64,000 bases of DNA. Source: Tenacibaculum singaporense. Its GTDB lineage: Bacteria > Bacteroidota > Bacteroidia > Flavobacteriales > Flavobacteriaceae. Position 1 is the stretch's first letter. The number at the start of each line of letters is the position of its first letter. Location: NCBI RefSeq assembly GCF_003867015.1, contig NZ_CP032548.1:2299001-2363000 (forward strand), written 5' to 3'. A model generated the notes under the pieces. It was not told the origin of the DNA. It saw only the letters and a list, made by a program, of their open reading frames with translations, and did no database searches. The translations under genes and the position numbers were made by a program. Below are positions 24,912 to 32,593 of this stretch, in pieces.

Positions 24912-25358
24912 CTATTCAGCAACTACTTCAAATACGATGTCAGCTACAACAGTTCTGTGTAAACGTACAGCAGCGTTGTATTTTCCTAATCTTTTTACGT
25001 TACCTCCAGTAACTTTGATAAATTTCTTATCTACTTCAGTACCAGCCTTAGCTAAAGCTGCAGCAACATCAATGTTGTTTACTGAACCAAATAATTTATC
25101 TCCTGAACCTACTTTAGAAGCTATTTTGATTTCATAACCTTTAATAGTTTCTGCTACTTTGTTAGCATCTTCTATTAATTTAGCTTCTTTAAAAGCACGT
25201 TGCTTTAAGTTTTCTGCTAATACTTTTTTAGCTGAAGAAGTAGCTAAAATTGCATATCCTTGAGGTATTAGGTAGTTACGTCCGTAACCATTCTTAACGG
25301 TTACAACATCGTCTTTAAAACCTAAGTTTTCTACGTCTTGTTTTAATATCAATTCCAT
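24912..25358 (-). CDS. rplI: 50S ribosomal protein L9
   Basis: 148 residues. The rRNA-binding N-terminal domain shows the L9 signature (MELILKQDVENLGFKDDVV followed by KNGYGRNYLIPQGYA); a long helix and the C-terminal domain (GSGDKLFGSVNNIDVAAAL) follow. L9 bridges domain V of 23S rRNA and restrains frameshifting. It is the last gene of the rpsF-rpsR-rplI operon, 15 bp after rpsR, and a strong terminator follows. Confidence 0.98.
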   Translation of the reverse strand: MELILKQDVENLGFKDDVVTVKNGYGRNYLIPQGYAILATSSAKKVLAENLKQRAFKEAKLIEDANKVAETIKGYEIKIASKVGSGDKLFGSVNNIDVAAALAKAGTEVDKKFIKVTGGNVKRLGKYNAAVRLHRTVVADIVFEVVAE

Positions 25359-25373
25359 GTTTCTACTTCTTTA

Positions 25374-25670
25374 TTATTTTAACATATCTCCAACGTAAGG
25401 CATTAAAGCTAAGTGACGAGCTCTTTTAATAGCTTGTGCCACTTTACGTTGATATTTTAATGATGTTCCTGTTAAACGTCTTGGTAAAATTTTACCTTGC
25501 TCGTTTACTAAATACATTAAGAAGTCTGCATCTTTGTAATCGATGTACTTAATACCGTTTTTCTTGAAACGACAGTATTTAGCTTCTTTTTTAGTTTCAA
25601 TATCAAGCGGAGTTAAGTAACGTACTTCCCCTTGCTTATTTCCTTTTGCTTGTTGTTCTATAGATGCCAT
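25374..25670 (-). CDS. rpsR: 30S ribosomal protein S18
   Basis: 98 residues, slightly longer than the E. coli protein because of an N-terminal extension. The core is seen in [63 protein letters not shown]18 pairs with S6 on the 30S platform, and the gene sits 3 bp after rpsF, as expected. Confidence 0.98.
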   Translation of the reverse strand: MASIEQQAKGNKQGEVRYLTPLDIETKKEAKYCRFKKNGIKYIDYKDADFLMYLVNEQGKILPRRLTGTSLKYQRKVAQAIKRARHLALMPYVGDMLK

Positions 25671-25673
25671 TTC

Positions 25674-26015
25674 TTACTTTTTTGCAGATTTAACACGGTT
25701 TCTTCTCTTTTCAGCCCAAGCTGCAGCATGCTTATCTAACTTTACAGTTAAATAACGCATAACGCTATCGTCACGTCTAAATTCTAATTCAAACGGAGCA
25801 ATTGCATCACCTGCTACTTTGTACTCAAATAAGTGGTAAAATCCACTTTTTTTCTTTTCGATTGGATATGCTAATTTTTTTAAGCCCCAATCTTCTTTAG
25901 AAATCATTTCTGCACCTTTAGAAAGTAAATAGTCCTCAAACTTCTTTACTGCTTCCTTTATCTGAGTTTCAGATAAAACGGGATTCAAAATGAAAACAGT
26001 TTCGTAATGATTCAT
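25674..26015 (-). CDS. rpsF: 30S ribosomal protein S6
   Basis: 113 residues. Signature NHYETVFILNPVLSETQIKEAVKKF, then GLKKLAYPIEKKKSGFYHLFEY and RRDDSVMRYLTVKLDKHA. It is first in the rpsF-rpsR-rplI operon, with a canonical promoter. The predicted leader is only about 30 nt and shows no room for the S6:S18 autoregulatory stem-loop known in other phyla. Confidence 0.98.
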   Translation of the reverse strand: MNHYETVFILNPVLSETQIKEAVKKFEDYLLSKGAEMISKEDWGLKKLAYPIEKKKSGFYHLFEYKVAGDAIAPFELEFRRDDSVMRYLTVKLDKHAAAWAEKRRNRVKSAKK

Positions 26016-26048
26016 AATTAAATTATTTAAAATTTATTTTTAAGCCTG

Positions 26049-26079
26049 CAAATATACTGCTTTTTAATCCATAAACAAA
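26049..26079 (-). promoter_or_regulatory. Canonical promoter of the rpsF operon
   Basis: TTTG (26076-26079) - N19 - TATATTTG (26049-26056) on the minus strand, the exact Bacteroidota -33/-7 arrangement, followed by CAGGC. Confidence 0.75.
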
Positions 26080-26111
26080 CTCTATAGCTTAAATAATTTA
26101 ATGATTTTGTG

Positions 26112-26119
26112 TAAGTTTG
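26112..26119 (+). promoter_or_regulatory. -7 box TAAGTTTG for the sterol desaturase-family gene
   Basis: Exact TAnnTTTG match 20 nt before the ATG; no -33 TTG. Confidence 0.45.
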
Positions 26120-26138
26120 TAACTAAACACTCTTTTTT

Positions 26139-27035
26139 ATGCAAATCCCTGAAATACCTAATCTAGTCCATTATGCTATTCCTTTTTTTGTTTTAACAGT
26201 TATTATAGAGGTAATATTAACAGTTAAAGTAAAATTAGAAGATTATGAGTTTAAAGATGCTGCCACATCTATAACTATGGGATTAGGTAATGTTTTTATA
26301 GGACTGTTTACAAAAGGATTAATATTCGGAGTATTTTTATTTCTATATCAATACCGCCTGTTTACTATTCCGTTTACTTGGTGGGCTTGGTTTATTTTGT
26401 TATTTGCTGAAGATTTTGCCTATTACTGGAATCATAGGATTGCACACGAAAGTAGACTGTTTTGGGCTAGCCATGTGGTGCATCATTCTTCTACAAAATA
26501 CAATTTAAGTACTGCTTTACGTCAAACTTGGTCAGGAAGCTTTTATACGTTTATATTTTGGGCACCGTTAGCAATTATAGGTTTTCATCCACTAATGATC
26601 GTGACCCAAATGAGTATTAGTTTGTTGTATCAATACTGGATTCATACCGAACTTATTGACAAAATGCCTAAGTGGTTTGAGGCAGTTTTTAATACACCTA
26701 GCCATCATAGAGTTCATCATGCAACCAATCCTCAATATCTAGATAGAAACCATGCTGGGATTTTTATTATTTGGGATAAGCTTTTTGGTACTTTTGAACC
26801 TGAAGTTGAAAAACCAGTATATGGTTTGGTTACCAATATAAACACTTACAATCCTATTAAAGTAGCTTTTATTGAATGGTATAATATGTTTACCGATGTT
26901 TTTACCAGTAAAACCACACTTGGTAAAAGGTTTCTATACCTTTTTAAACCTCCTGGTTGGAAACATGATGGCACTGGAAAGCTTTCAATGGATTTACGTA
27001 AAGAATGGGAAGAAAATAAAAAAGGAGAAGTTTAA
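26139..27035 (+). CDS. Sterol desaturase / fatty acid hydroxylase family membrane protein
   Basis: 298 residues, with four or so membrane helices (residues about 7-27, 45-70, 80-95, 130-160). The di-iron histidine clusters of the family are present: HRIAHE (H-x3-H), HVVHHSS (H-x2-HH) and HHRVHHATNP. These enzymes hydroxylate or desaturate lipids in the membrane; in Flavobacteriaceae the substrate is usually unknown (a lipid or carotenoid is possible). The stop codon lies inside a palindromic terminator. The gene is monocistronic. Confidence 0.85.
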   Translation: MQIPEIPNLVHYAIPFFVLTVIIEVILTVKVKLEDYEFKDAATSITMGLGNVFIGLFTKGLIFGVFLFLYQYRLFTIPFTWWAWFILLFAEDFAYYWNHRIAHESRLFWASHVVHHSSTKYNLSTALRQTWSGSFYTFIFWAPLAIIGFHPLMIVTQMSISLLYQYWIHTELIDKMPKWFEAVFNTPSHHRVHHATNPQYLDRNHAGIFIIWDKLFGTFEPEVEKPVYGLVTNINTYNPIKVAFIEWYNMFTDVFTSKTTLGKRFLYLFKPPGWKHDGTGKLSMDLRKEWEENKKGEV

Positions 27036-27050
27036 ACTTCTCCTTTTTTA
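27018..27050. terminator. Bidirectional palindromic terminator overlapping a stop codon
   Basis: AAGGAGAAGTTT and AAACTTCTCCTT form a perfect palindrome with A and T runs outside. The TAA of the desaturase-family gene (27033-27035) is at its centre, and it also serves the convergent barrel gene. Confidence 0.8.
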
Positions 27051-28121
27051 TTAATTAATATCAAATCGAAGACCTAATGAGATGTTCCTAGTGTCAGTAT
27101 TTTTGAATAAAGGGTTTAAATCATATTTAGCATATAATCCGATTCCTTGATAAGCAACATAAGCACTTAACCCATAGTTATATTTATTCATATTAAAATT
27201 ATTCTTCTGAACTTCTTCAACTGTAACTCCTTGTGCATTTTTATACTCTAAATATTGACGAGTTCCTAGTTTAAAACCAAAGAAACCACCTACTCCTATC
27301 TGAAAGCTTTGATGTGTTCTATCTACAATTTCTCCGTCGGAATATTTTTTATTCTTTGAAAAATCAAACTCTAAATGCATTGGAAATGTCATTTGTACAT
27401 GTCTTAACCTACTTTCTGAAAGTTGTTCTGGATGAATACTTAAGTTTGTTTCATTTCCATTTACAATATGATATTGATTGTTTTTAGCTCTTAAATTATT
27501 CCACAAAAAAGAGAAACCATATTTAAAGTATGCTTTTGAAGGTTCTTTTGATAAACGTGTTTTCCAAGTAAAACCTAACTCATAAAAATGTGATTGCCAA
27601 AATTTGTAGTCTGATTCGTCTAAAGAACTTAGTTTATTATCCGTTAATGTATTATTTGCTCCTAAAGCAAAAACAAACTGTGTTGTGGTTCTTTTTCTTC
27701 TTCTTTTCTTTTCTCTTTCAATTTTATCTTCTTCGTCGTCAGAAAAGTTTAGTCTGAACTTAAGCTTTGCTATTTCAAAAGTTTGCTCTCGTGATTCTTC
27801 TTCTTCGCTAAATATTTTACCATCAATTTTGTCTTGTACTAGTTGTTGTAGTTTTTGTTCCTGAAAACTAACTTTGTTCTCTATTTGAGCCGCATGGTAG
27901 GCCGCTGCTTCCTTTTTTAATGTCGCAGCTTCATCAAACGTTATTTTGTTCTTTTCTAACTTTTTATTAATCTCTTTTACTTTAATCTTTAAAGAGTCTT
28001 TTTGCTGCTTAGTAATACTATCAATACTCATTGATATTTTTTTTACTTCTTTTTCAAATACTTTTTCTTGAGATTGGGCAATAGTCGTTACAAACAACAC
28101 TAATAATAGTATTCTTTTCAT
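27051..28121 (-). CDS. Coiled-coil plus outer-membrane barrel protein, third gene of a sigma-factor operon
   Basis: 356 residues. Signal peptide MKRILLLVLFVTTIAQS. Residues about 20-145 are highly charged and helical (KQQKDSLKIKVKEINKKLEK...QKLQQLVQDKIDGK...DKIEREKKRRRKR), probably a periplasmic coiled coil. Residues about 150-356 look like an outer-membrane beta-barrel (FVFALGANNTLTD, FQIGVGGFFGFKLGTRQYL, YNYGLSAYVAYQGIGLYAKY, ISLGLRFDIN). It lies 66 bp after the anti-sigma-like gene in the same direction and is probably a target or effector of that system. The function is unknown. Confidence 0.75.
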   Translation of the reverse strand: MKRILLLVLFVTTIAQSQEKVFEKEVKKISMSIDSITKQQKDSLKIKVKEINKKLEKNKITFDEAATLKKEAAAYHAAQIENKVSFQEQKLQQLVQDKIDGKIFSEEEESREQTFEIAKLKFRLNFSDDEEDKIEREKKRRRKRTTTQFVFALGANNTLTDNKLSSLDESDYKFWQSHFYELGFTWKTRLSKEPSKAYFKYGFSFLWNNLRAKNNQYHIVNGNETNLSIHPEQLSESRLRHVQMTFPMHLEFDFSKNKKYSDGEIVDRTHQSFQIGVGGFFGFKLGTRQYLEYKNAQGVTVEEVQKNNFNMNKYNYGLSAYVAYQGIGLYAKYDLNPLFKNTDTRNISLGLRFDIN

Positions 28122-28187
28122 TTTTGTAATTTTAAATTTAACTGATAATACTTTGGAATGGTTAATTATCGATAATTAATAAGCGCT

Positions 28188-28964
28188 TTATTTATTTCTA
28201 TCAACAATTGCTACAGCAATGTCTGATATTTTTGATTTTAGTTTTTGCATAAAGTCTCCTTTGTACTCCTCATCATCAATCGTTCTTTCAACTTCTGCTA
28301 AAATGGTATTAGGGTCTATTTTTAAGTTTGACTTTTTTAACTCGTCTTCAATAGTTTTTAGCACATCTTCTCTTTTTAACTTATGCTTTGCATAATATTC
28401 TTTGACTTCATTTGGAGTATGTGTTACTGAAAATAATAAATCATCACTATTTACTTTTATTCTTGAAATTGAGTTTTTCTTTTTTTGTTTTACAGGTTTA
28501 TTCAATTCTGCTACTACCTCTTCTTTTGGGAGTTCTTCTTTCTGAATATTTTTAAAAGCTATTTCTTCTTTTAGTATGGGAGTCTTTGTTTCCGTAATTG
28601 TTTTCTTTTTGTTTTGTAACTGTTTCTCTTGCTTCTTTTTTTCTAACTCCACCACAGCTTCATCTGTGTTCTTAATAAATTCCTCTATACCTTTATTATT
28701 AATTTTTAGTGTATCTATTGAAGTATTAACTATAACTTCTTCTATTGGCGTTTTTGAATCTGAACCTGTAAAATAGAAAGCTACAAAACTTATTAATAAA
28801 GCTAAACCAGCTGCATAACCTAGATATAAAAACCAGTTTCTTTTCTTTGTTGCCTCCTGATTATCTAAACGAGTCTCTAACCTTTCCCATGCTGAGTTGG
28901 ATGGCTTAAGCTCTCTGTTCTTTAGCTTTTCTGCTATATGTTTATCAATATTATTGCTTGACAT
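28188..28964 (-). CDS. Putative anti-sigma factor, single-pass membrane protein
   Basis: 258 residues. A short cytoplasmic N-terminus (DKHIAEKLKNRELKPSNSAWERLETRLD) resembles the sigma-binding part of Bacteroidota anti-sigma proteins. One membrane helix (YLGYAAGLALLISFVAFYF, about 47-65) and a long Lys/Glu-rich periplasmic region follow. It overlaps the sigma gene by 14 bp, the usual sign of a sigma/anti-sigma pair. It lacks the FecR domain and the zinc-binding HxxxCxxC motif, so the assignment rests on context and topology. Confidence 0.7.
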   Translation of the reverse strand: MSSNNIDKHIAEKLKNRELKPSNSAWERLETRLDNQEATKKRNWFLYLGYAAGLALLISFVAFYFTGSDSKTPIEEVIVNTSIDTLKINNKGIEEFIKNTDEAVVELEKKKQEKQLQNKKKTITETKTPILKEEIAFKNIQKEELPKEEVVAELNKPVKQKKKNSISRIKVNSDDLLFSVTHTPNEVKEYYAKHKLKREDVLKTIEDELKKSNLKIDPNTILAEVERTIDDEEYKGDFMQKLKSKISDIAVAIVDRNK

Positions 28965-29511
28965 TTCTTACTTGATTAATTTTCTCGTAACTAGCTTGTA
29001 AACATTTACGAGCTTTAAATAATTGTGACTTAGAGGTACTTTCAGAAATTTGTAATTTTTCTGCTATTTCTGAATGCTTATATCCTTCAATAGCATATAA
29101 GTTAAAAACTAACTTATACCCTTCAGGTAACTCATCTATTAACTTTTGTATATCTTCTGCCGATGTGTTTTCAAGGCTTTCCGTTGCAGCATCATTAAAA
29201 ACAAAGTCTTCATCTGATACTTGAACTGGATTCTTTTTTCGTAAATAACTAATACTAGTATTTACCATAATTCTACGAATCCAACCTTCAAAACTTCCCT
29301 CTCCTTTAAATTTTTCAATATTCGTAAAAACTTTAAAAAAACCTTGTAACATTAAATCTTCCGCATGATGTAAATCTTTAACATACTGTCTACAAACTCC
29401 TAACATTTTTGGAGAATACTGCTCAAATATTTGTTGCTGAGCTTCTCTGCTTTGTTTTTTTGCTTGTTTTATAAGCGAAGCTTCTTTGTTATGTAATGAA
29501 ATAATTTTCAA
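28951..29511 (-). CDS. ECF-type RNA polymerase sigma factor
   Basis: 186 residues from a TTG start; there is no ATG before the conserved QQQIFEQYSPKMLGVCRQYV. Region 2 (HHAEDLMLQGFFKVFTNIEKF...FEGWIRRIMVNTSISYLRKK) binds core and the -10-type element; region 4 (LPEGYKLVFNLYAIEGYKHSEIAEKLQISESTSKSQLFKARK) binds -35. The -7 box is 28 nt upstream, downstream of the separate small-RNA terminator. It heads a three-gene operon with the anti-sigma-like and barrel genes, suggesting an envelope-stress circuit (inference). Confidence 0.92.
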   Translation of the reverse strand: MKIISLHNKEASLIKQAKKQSREAQQQIFEQYSPKMLGVCRQYVKDLHHAEDLMLQGFFKVFTNIEKFKGEGSFEGWIRRIMVNTSISYLRKKNPVQVSDEDFVFNDAATESLENTSAEDIQKLIDELPEGYKLVFNLYAIEGYKHSEIAEKLQISESTSKSQLFKARKCLQASYEKINQVRNVKQ

Positions 29512-29538
29512 ATCAATAGTTACGTTTTTATAGCCTTA

Positions 29539-29546
29539 CAAATATA
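29539..29546 (-). promoter_or_regulatory. -7 box TATATTTG for the sigma-factor operon
   Basis: Exact TAnnTTTG match 28 nt before the TTG start and below the terminator at 29582, so the operon need not depend on the upstream small RNA. Confidence 0.5.
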
Positions 29547-29581
29547 AAGACTACCTGATTTGAAAAAAGGTTGCCTGAAGA

Positions 29582-29681
29582 ATAAAAAAACCTCCGAACT
29601 TATTGTAAGACCGGAGGTTCAAATACCATAATTAAATGATATTTCAGGGGGACTAGCTCTTTTTGTGTCTCCTCTGAATTA
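29582..29681 (-). ncRNA. Candidate ~100-nt small RNA with own promoter and terminator
   Basis: On the minus strand a -7 box TAACTTTG (29687-29694) predicts a start near 29681-29684. The RNA would fold a first hairpin (TTCAG..GG..GAC with GTC..CC..CTGAA, 29643-29677) and end in a terminator AACCTCCG/CGGAGGTT (29589-29596, 29612-29619) with a T7 run. A 9-codon ORF, MVFEPPVLQ, ends within the terminator loop. The RNA ends before the sigma gene's own promoter. It matches no RNA family that I recognise. The first hairpin pairs slightly better on the plus strand, which leaves the orientation somewhat open. Confidence 0.45.
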
Positions 29682-29686
29682 TGATG

Positions 29687-29694
29687 CAAAGTTA
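29687..29694 (-). promoter_or_regulatory. -7 box TAACTTTG for the candidate small RNA
   Basis: Exact TAnnTTTG match on the minus strand within the 318-bp gap between the sigma factor and relA/spoT. No good -33 element (a TG with spacing 23 only). Confidence 0.4.
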
Positions 29695-29717
29695 TGTTAT
29701 ATCAACATATATATATA

Positions 29718-29757
29718 CAGGAAAAAGCCTAGATATGCATTAAAAAACATTTTCCTG
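29718..29757. repeat. Inverted repeat upstream of relA/spoT
   Basis: CAGGAAAA (29718-29725) and TTTTCCTG (29750-29757) with a 24-nt spacer, 73 bp before the relA/spoT ATG. It may be an operator or a leader hairpin. Nothing else recognisable lies between 29760 and 29829. Confidence 0.3.
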
Positions 29758-29829
29758 CAAAACTTGCCCAATATAATTCTTTGTACTACTTTTATTTTAA
29801 ACCTAAATAAGCAAAAGAGTTTTTATTAT

Positions 29830-32046
29830 ATGAATTATAATGTAACGATAGAAGAGGAAAACAAAGAGATAGCCAATAGATATAAAAACTTATTAAAAGG
29901 TACATATCAAACATTATCAGAAGATGATAAAAAATTGATACGTAAAGCTTTTGATATTGCTGTAGAAGCACATTCTGAACAACGTAGAAAGTCAGGAGAA
30001 CCTTATATTTATCACCCAATAGCTGTAGCAAAAATAGTTGCAGACGAAATTGGTTTAGGCGCAACATCTATTGCTGCTGCTCTACTACACGATGTTGTTG
30101 AGGACACGCATTATACTTTGGATGATATGGAGCGCCTATTTGGGGAAAATATCGCTCGTATTGTAAGCGGATTGACTAAAATATCAAACTTAAAACAAGA
30201 GCAAGACTATTCTATCCAAGCAGAGAATTTTAGAAAGATGTTACTTACACTACATGATGACGTTAGAGTAATACTTATTAAAATTGCTGATAGGTTACAC
30301 AATATGCAAACCATGGATTCTATGCCGCCTCATAAGCAGGTAAAAATAGCATCTGAAACCTTGTATATTTATGCTCCTCTTGCACATCGTTTAGGACTTT
30401 ATAATATTAAAACTGAACTTGAAGATCTTGGCTTAAAATACACTGAACCTGATGTGTATAGAGATATTGCCAATAAAATAAAAGAAAGCAAAGAAGATCA
30501 ACAAAGATATATTGATAGCTTTACTAGTGTTTTAAAAGAAGCTTTAAACAAAGAAGGATTTGCTTATGAAATAAAAGGACGTTTTAAATCTATTTTTTCT
30601 ATCCGTAGAAAAATGCGTAAACAAAATGTAACCTTTGATGAAGTTTACGACAAGTTTGCTATTCGTATTATATACAAACCAACTTCTGACGATGAAAAGT
30701 TTGATGCTTGGAAAATATATTCTATCGTTACAGACTTTTTTAAGCCAAATCCTGCCAGATTAAGAGATTGGATTTCTCAGCCAAAATCAACTGGATACGA
30801 AGCTTTGCATATAACTGTAATTGGTCCTCAAGCTAAATGGGTAGAAGTTCAAATCCGTTCTGAAAGAATGGATGAAATAGCCGAAAAAGGTTATGCAGCT
30901 CACTTTAAATATAAACAAGGGTCTGTTAAAGAAAATGGTTTAGAAGGATGGTTAAATCGTTTAAAAGAAAGTTTAGAAAATCAAAGTTTAGATGCTGTAG
31001 ATTTTGTCGAAGATTTTAAACTGAACCTTTATGCTAAAGAGATTTATGTATTTACTCCTAAAGGAGATTTAAAATCACTTCCAAAAGGAGCTTCAGCATT
31101 AGATTTTGCCTTTTCTGTACATACCGATGTTGGATTAAAATGTCGTGGAGCTAAAGTAAATGGAAAATTAGTTCCGTTAAGTCACGAATTAAAAAGTGGA
31201 GACCAAGTAGAAGTACTTACCGCTTCTAATAATAAGCCCAATGTACGTTGGTTAGATTTTGTTATTACTGCAAGAGCACGAGCTAAAATTAAATCAGCTT
31301 TAAAGGCAGAAGAAAAGAAAATAGCAGAAGAAGGAAAAGCTATTTTACAACGAAAACTGCGTCATTTAAAAATCAACTCTAGTGAAAAGGTTATTCACGA
31401 ATTAGCAAGTTATTTTGGACTAAAAACTAGTTTCGATTTATTCTATCGAGTTGGTAATGGAGCCATAGACAACACACAACTTAAAGACTTTGTTGCTCAG
31501 AGAAGTAATCGTTTCATGGGCTTCATTAAAAGTACATTTAGGCGTTCTCCTTCAAAAGAAATATCTGAAAAAGAAGAAGTTACCAACCAATACGATGCTT
31601 TAGTTTTTGGTAAAGAAGAACAAACACTAGATTATACTTTAGCTAAATGCTGCTCTCCTATTCCTGGTGATAAAGTTTTTGGTTTTGTAACTATTAATGA
31701 AGGTATTAAAGTGCATAAGAACGATTGCCCGAATGCTATTTCGTTACAATCAAACTATGCTTATAGAATTATGCCTGCAAAATGGATTGATTCTACAAAG
31801 CAAGAATTTACAGCCATTTTACACCTTTCGGGAATTGATAATAAAGGAATAGTAAATAATATTACTAAGATAATTTCCAATAGTATGGATGTATTTATAC
31901 ATAGTATTAATATATCTGGAGATAACGGTGTATTTGAAGGAAAACTATCGTTAAGTGTAAAAAATAAGACACAGCTCAATAAATTAATTAATAACATGAA
32001 ACAAGTAGAAGGCGTTCAAAAAGTTGAACGTGTGAATACTTTGTAA
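29830..32046 (+). CDS. Bifunctional (p)ppGpp synthetase/hydrolase RelA/SpoT
   Basis: 738 residues from ATG 29830; an in-frame start at 29665 would add 55 residues unlike the family and begin within the small-RNA region. Domain order: HD hydrolase (LLHDVVEDTHYT; HDxxED intact, and RLHNMQTM), synthetase (FKSIFSIRRKM...DWISQPKSTGYEALHITV), TGS (EIYVFTPKGDLKSLPKGASALDFAFSVH), a Cys motif (LAKCCSPIPGDKVFGF) and C-terminal ACT (ILHLSGIDNKGIVNNITKII). Both catalytic centres look intact, so it probably makes and degrades the stringent-response alarmone. Confidence 0.96.
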   Translation: MNYNVTIEEENKEIANRYKNLLKGTYQTLSEDDKKLIRKAFDIAVEAHSEQRRKSGEPYIYHPIAVAKIVADEIGLGATSIAAALLHDVVEDTHYTLDDMERLFGENIARIVSGLTKISNLKQEQDYSIQAENFRKMLLTLHDDVRVILIKIADRLHNMQTMDSMPPHKQVKIASETLYIYAPLAHRLGLYNIKTELEDLGLKYTEPDVYRDIANKIKESKEDQQRYIDSFTSVLKEALNKEGFAYEIKGRFKSIFSIRRKMRKQNVTFDEVYDKFAIRIIYKPTSDDEKFDAWKIYSIVTDFFKPNPARLRDWISQPKSTGYEALHITVIGPQAKWVEVQIRSERMDEIAEKGYAAHFKYKQGSVKENGLEGWLNRLKESLENQSLDAVDFVEDFKLNLYAKEIYVFTPKGDLKSLPKGASALDFAFSVHTDVGLKCRGAKVNGKLVPLSHELKSGDQVEVLTASNNKPNVRWLDFVITARARAKIKSALKAEEKKIAEEGKAILQRKLRHLKINSSEKVIHELASYFGLKTSFDLFYRVGNGAIDNTQLKDFVAQRSNRFMGFIKSTFRRSPSKEISEKEEVTNQYDALVFGKEEQTLDYTLAKCCSPIPGDKVFGFVTINEGIKVHKNDCPNAISLQSNYAYRIMPAKWIDSTKQEFTAILHLSGIDNKGIVNNITKIISNSMDVFIHSINISGDNGVFEGKLSLSVKNKTQLNKLINNMKQVEGVQKVERVNTL

Positions 32047-32064
32047 ATTTCGTTTTTAACATCC

Positions 32065-32096
32065 TTGTATTTTATCAAGAAATAAACGTAAATTTG
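32065..32096 (+). promoter_or_regulatory. Promoter of fur-purA
   Basis: TTG (32065-32067) - N21 - TAAATTTG (32089-32096), 24 nt before the fur ATG. Confidence 0.55.
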
Positions 32097-32120
32097 TCCT
32101 TTCGTAAAATTTAAAAATAA

Positions 32121-32570
32121 ATGAGTAATTCAGCCGAAAATCAAGAAATTGTAAAAAAAGTATTCACTTCTTTTTTAGAAGAGAACAAGCATCGTAAAAC
32201 ACCAGAACGTTACGCTATTTTACAAGAGATTTATGATGCTGATGAGCATTTTGATATCGAATCTTTATACATTAAAATGAAAAACAAAAACTATCGTGTA
32301 AGTAGAGCTACTCTTTATAATACGATGGATTTATTGTTAGACTGTGGTTTGGTTCGTAAACACCAGTTTGAAGGTCAATCAATGGCGCGTTACGAAAAAA
32401 GTTACTTCGATAAAAATCACGACCATGTAATACTAACTGATAGTGGCGAAGTAAAAGAGTTTTGCGATCCAAGAATTCAAATTATCAAAAAAACTATTGA
32501 AGATGTTTTTGATATAGACATTCACAACCATTCACTTTATTTCTACGGAACAAAAAGAAACAACAAATAA
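32121..32570 (+). CDS. Fur-family metal-responsive transcriptional regulator
   Basis: 149 residues. Winged helix [57 protein letters not shown], then the dimerisation half with [15 protein letters not shown] (the H-D-H metal-binding strand). The CxxC pairs that bind structural zinc in many Fur/Zur/PerR proteins are absent; only one Cys follows, in FCDPRI. It is probably iron-responsive, but Fur, Zur and PerR cannot be separated with confidence. purA starts 23 bp downstream, so the two are probably co-transcribed. Confidence 0.92.
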   Translation: MSNSAENQEIVKKVFTSFLEENKHRKTPERYAILQEIYDADEHFDIESLYIKMKNKNYRVSRATLYNTMDLLLDCGLVRKHQFEGQSMARYEKSYFDKNHDHVILTDSGEVKEFCDPRIQIIKKTIEDVFDIDIHNHSLYFYGTKRNNK

Positions 32571-32593
32571 AAACACACTTAACAACACACTAA

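Noticed and set aside
26016..26048. S6:S18-binding autoregulatory element in the rpsF leader
   Set aside because: The predicted leader is about 30 nt of A+T-rich sequence with no stem-loop carrying the CCG bulge of that motif.
29582..29681. SRP 4.5S RNA or other housekeeping RNA
   Set aside because: The SRP GGAAG/AGCAGCC loop and tmRNA or RNase P core motifs are absent.
29665..29829. 55-residue N-terminal extension of RelA/SpoT
   Set aside because: It is A+T-rich, unlike the family, and begins inside the small-RNA region; ATG 29830 starts the conserved N-terminus.
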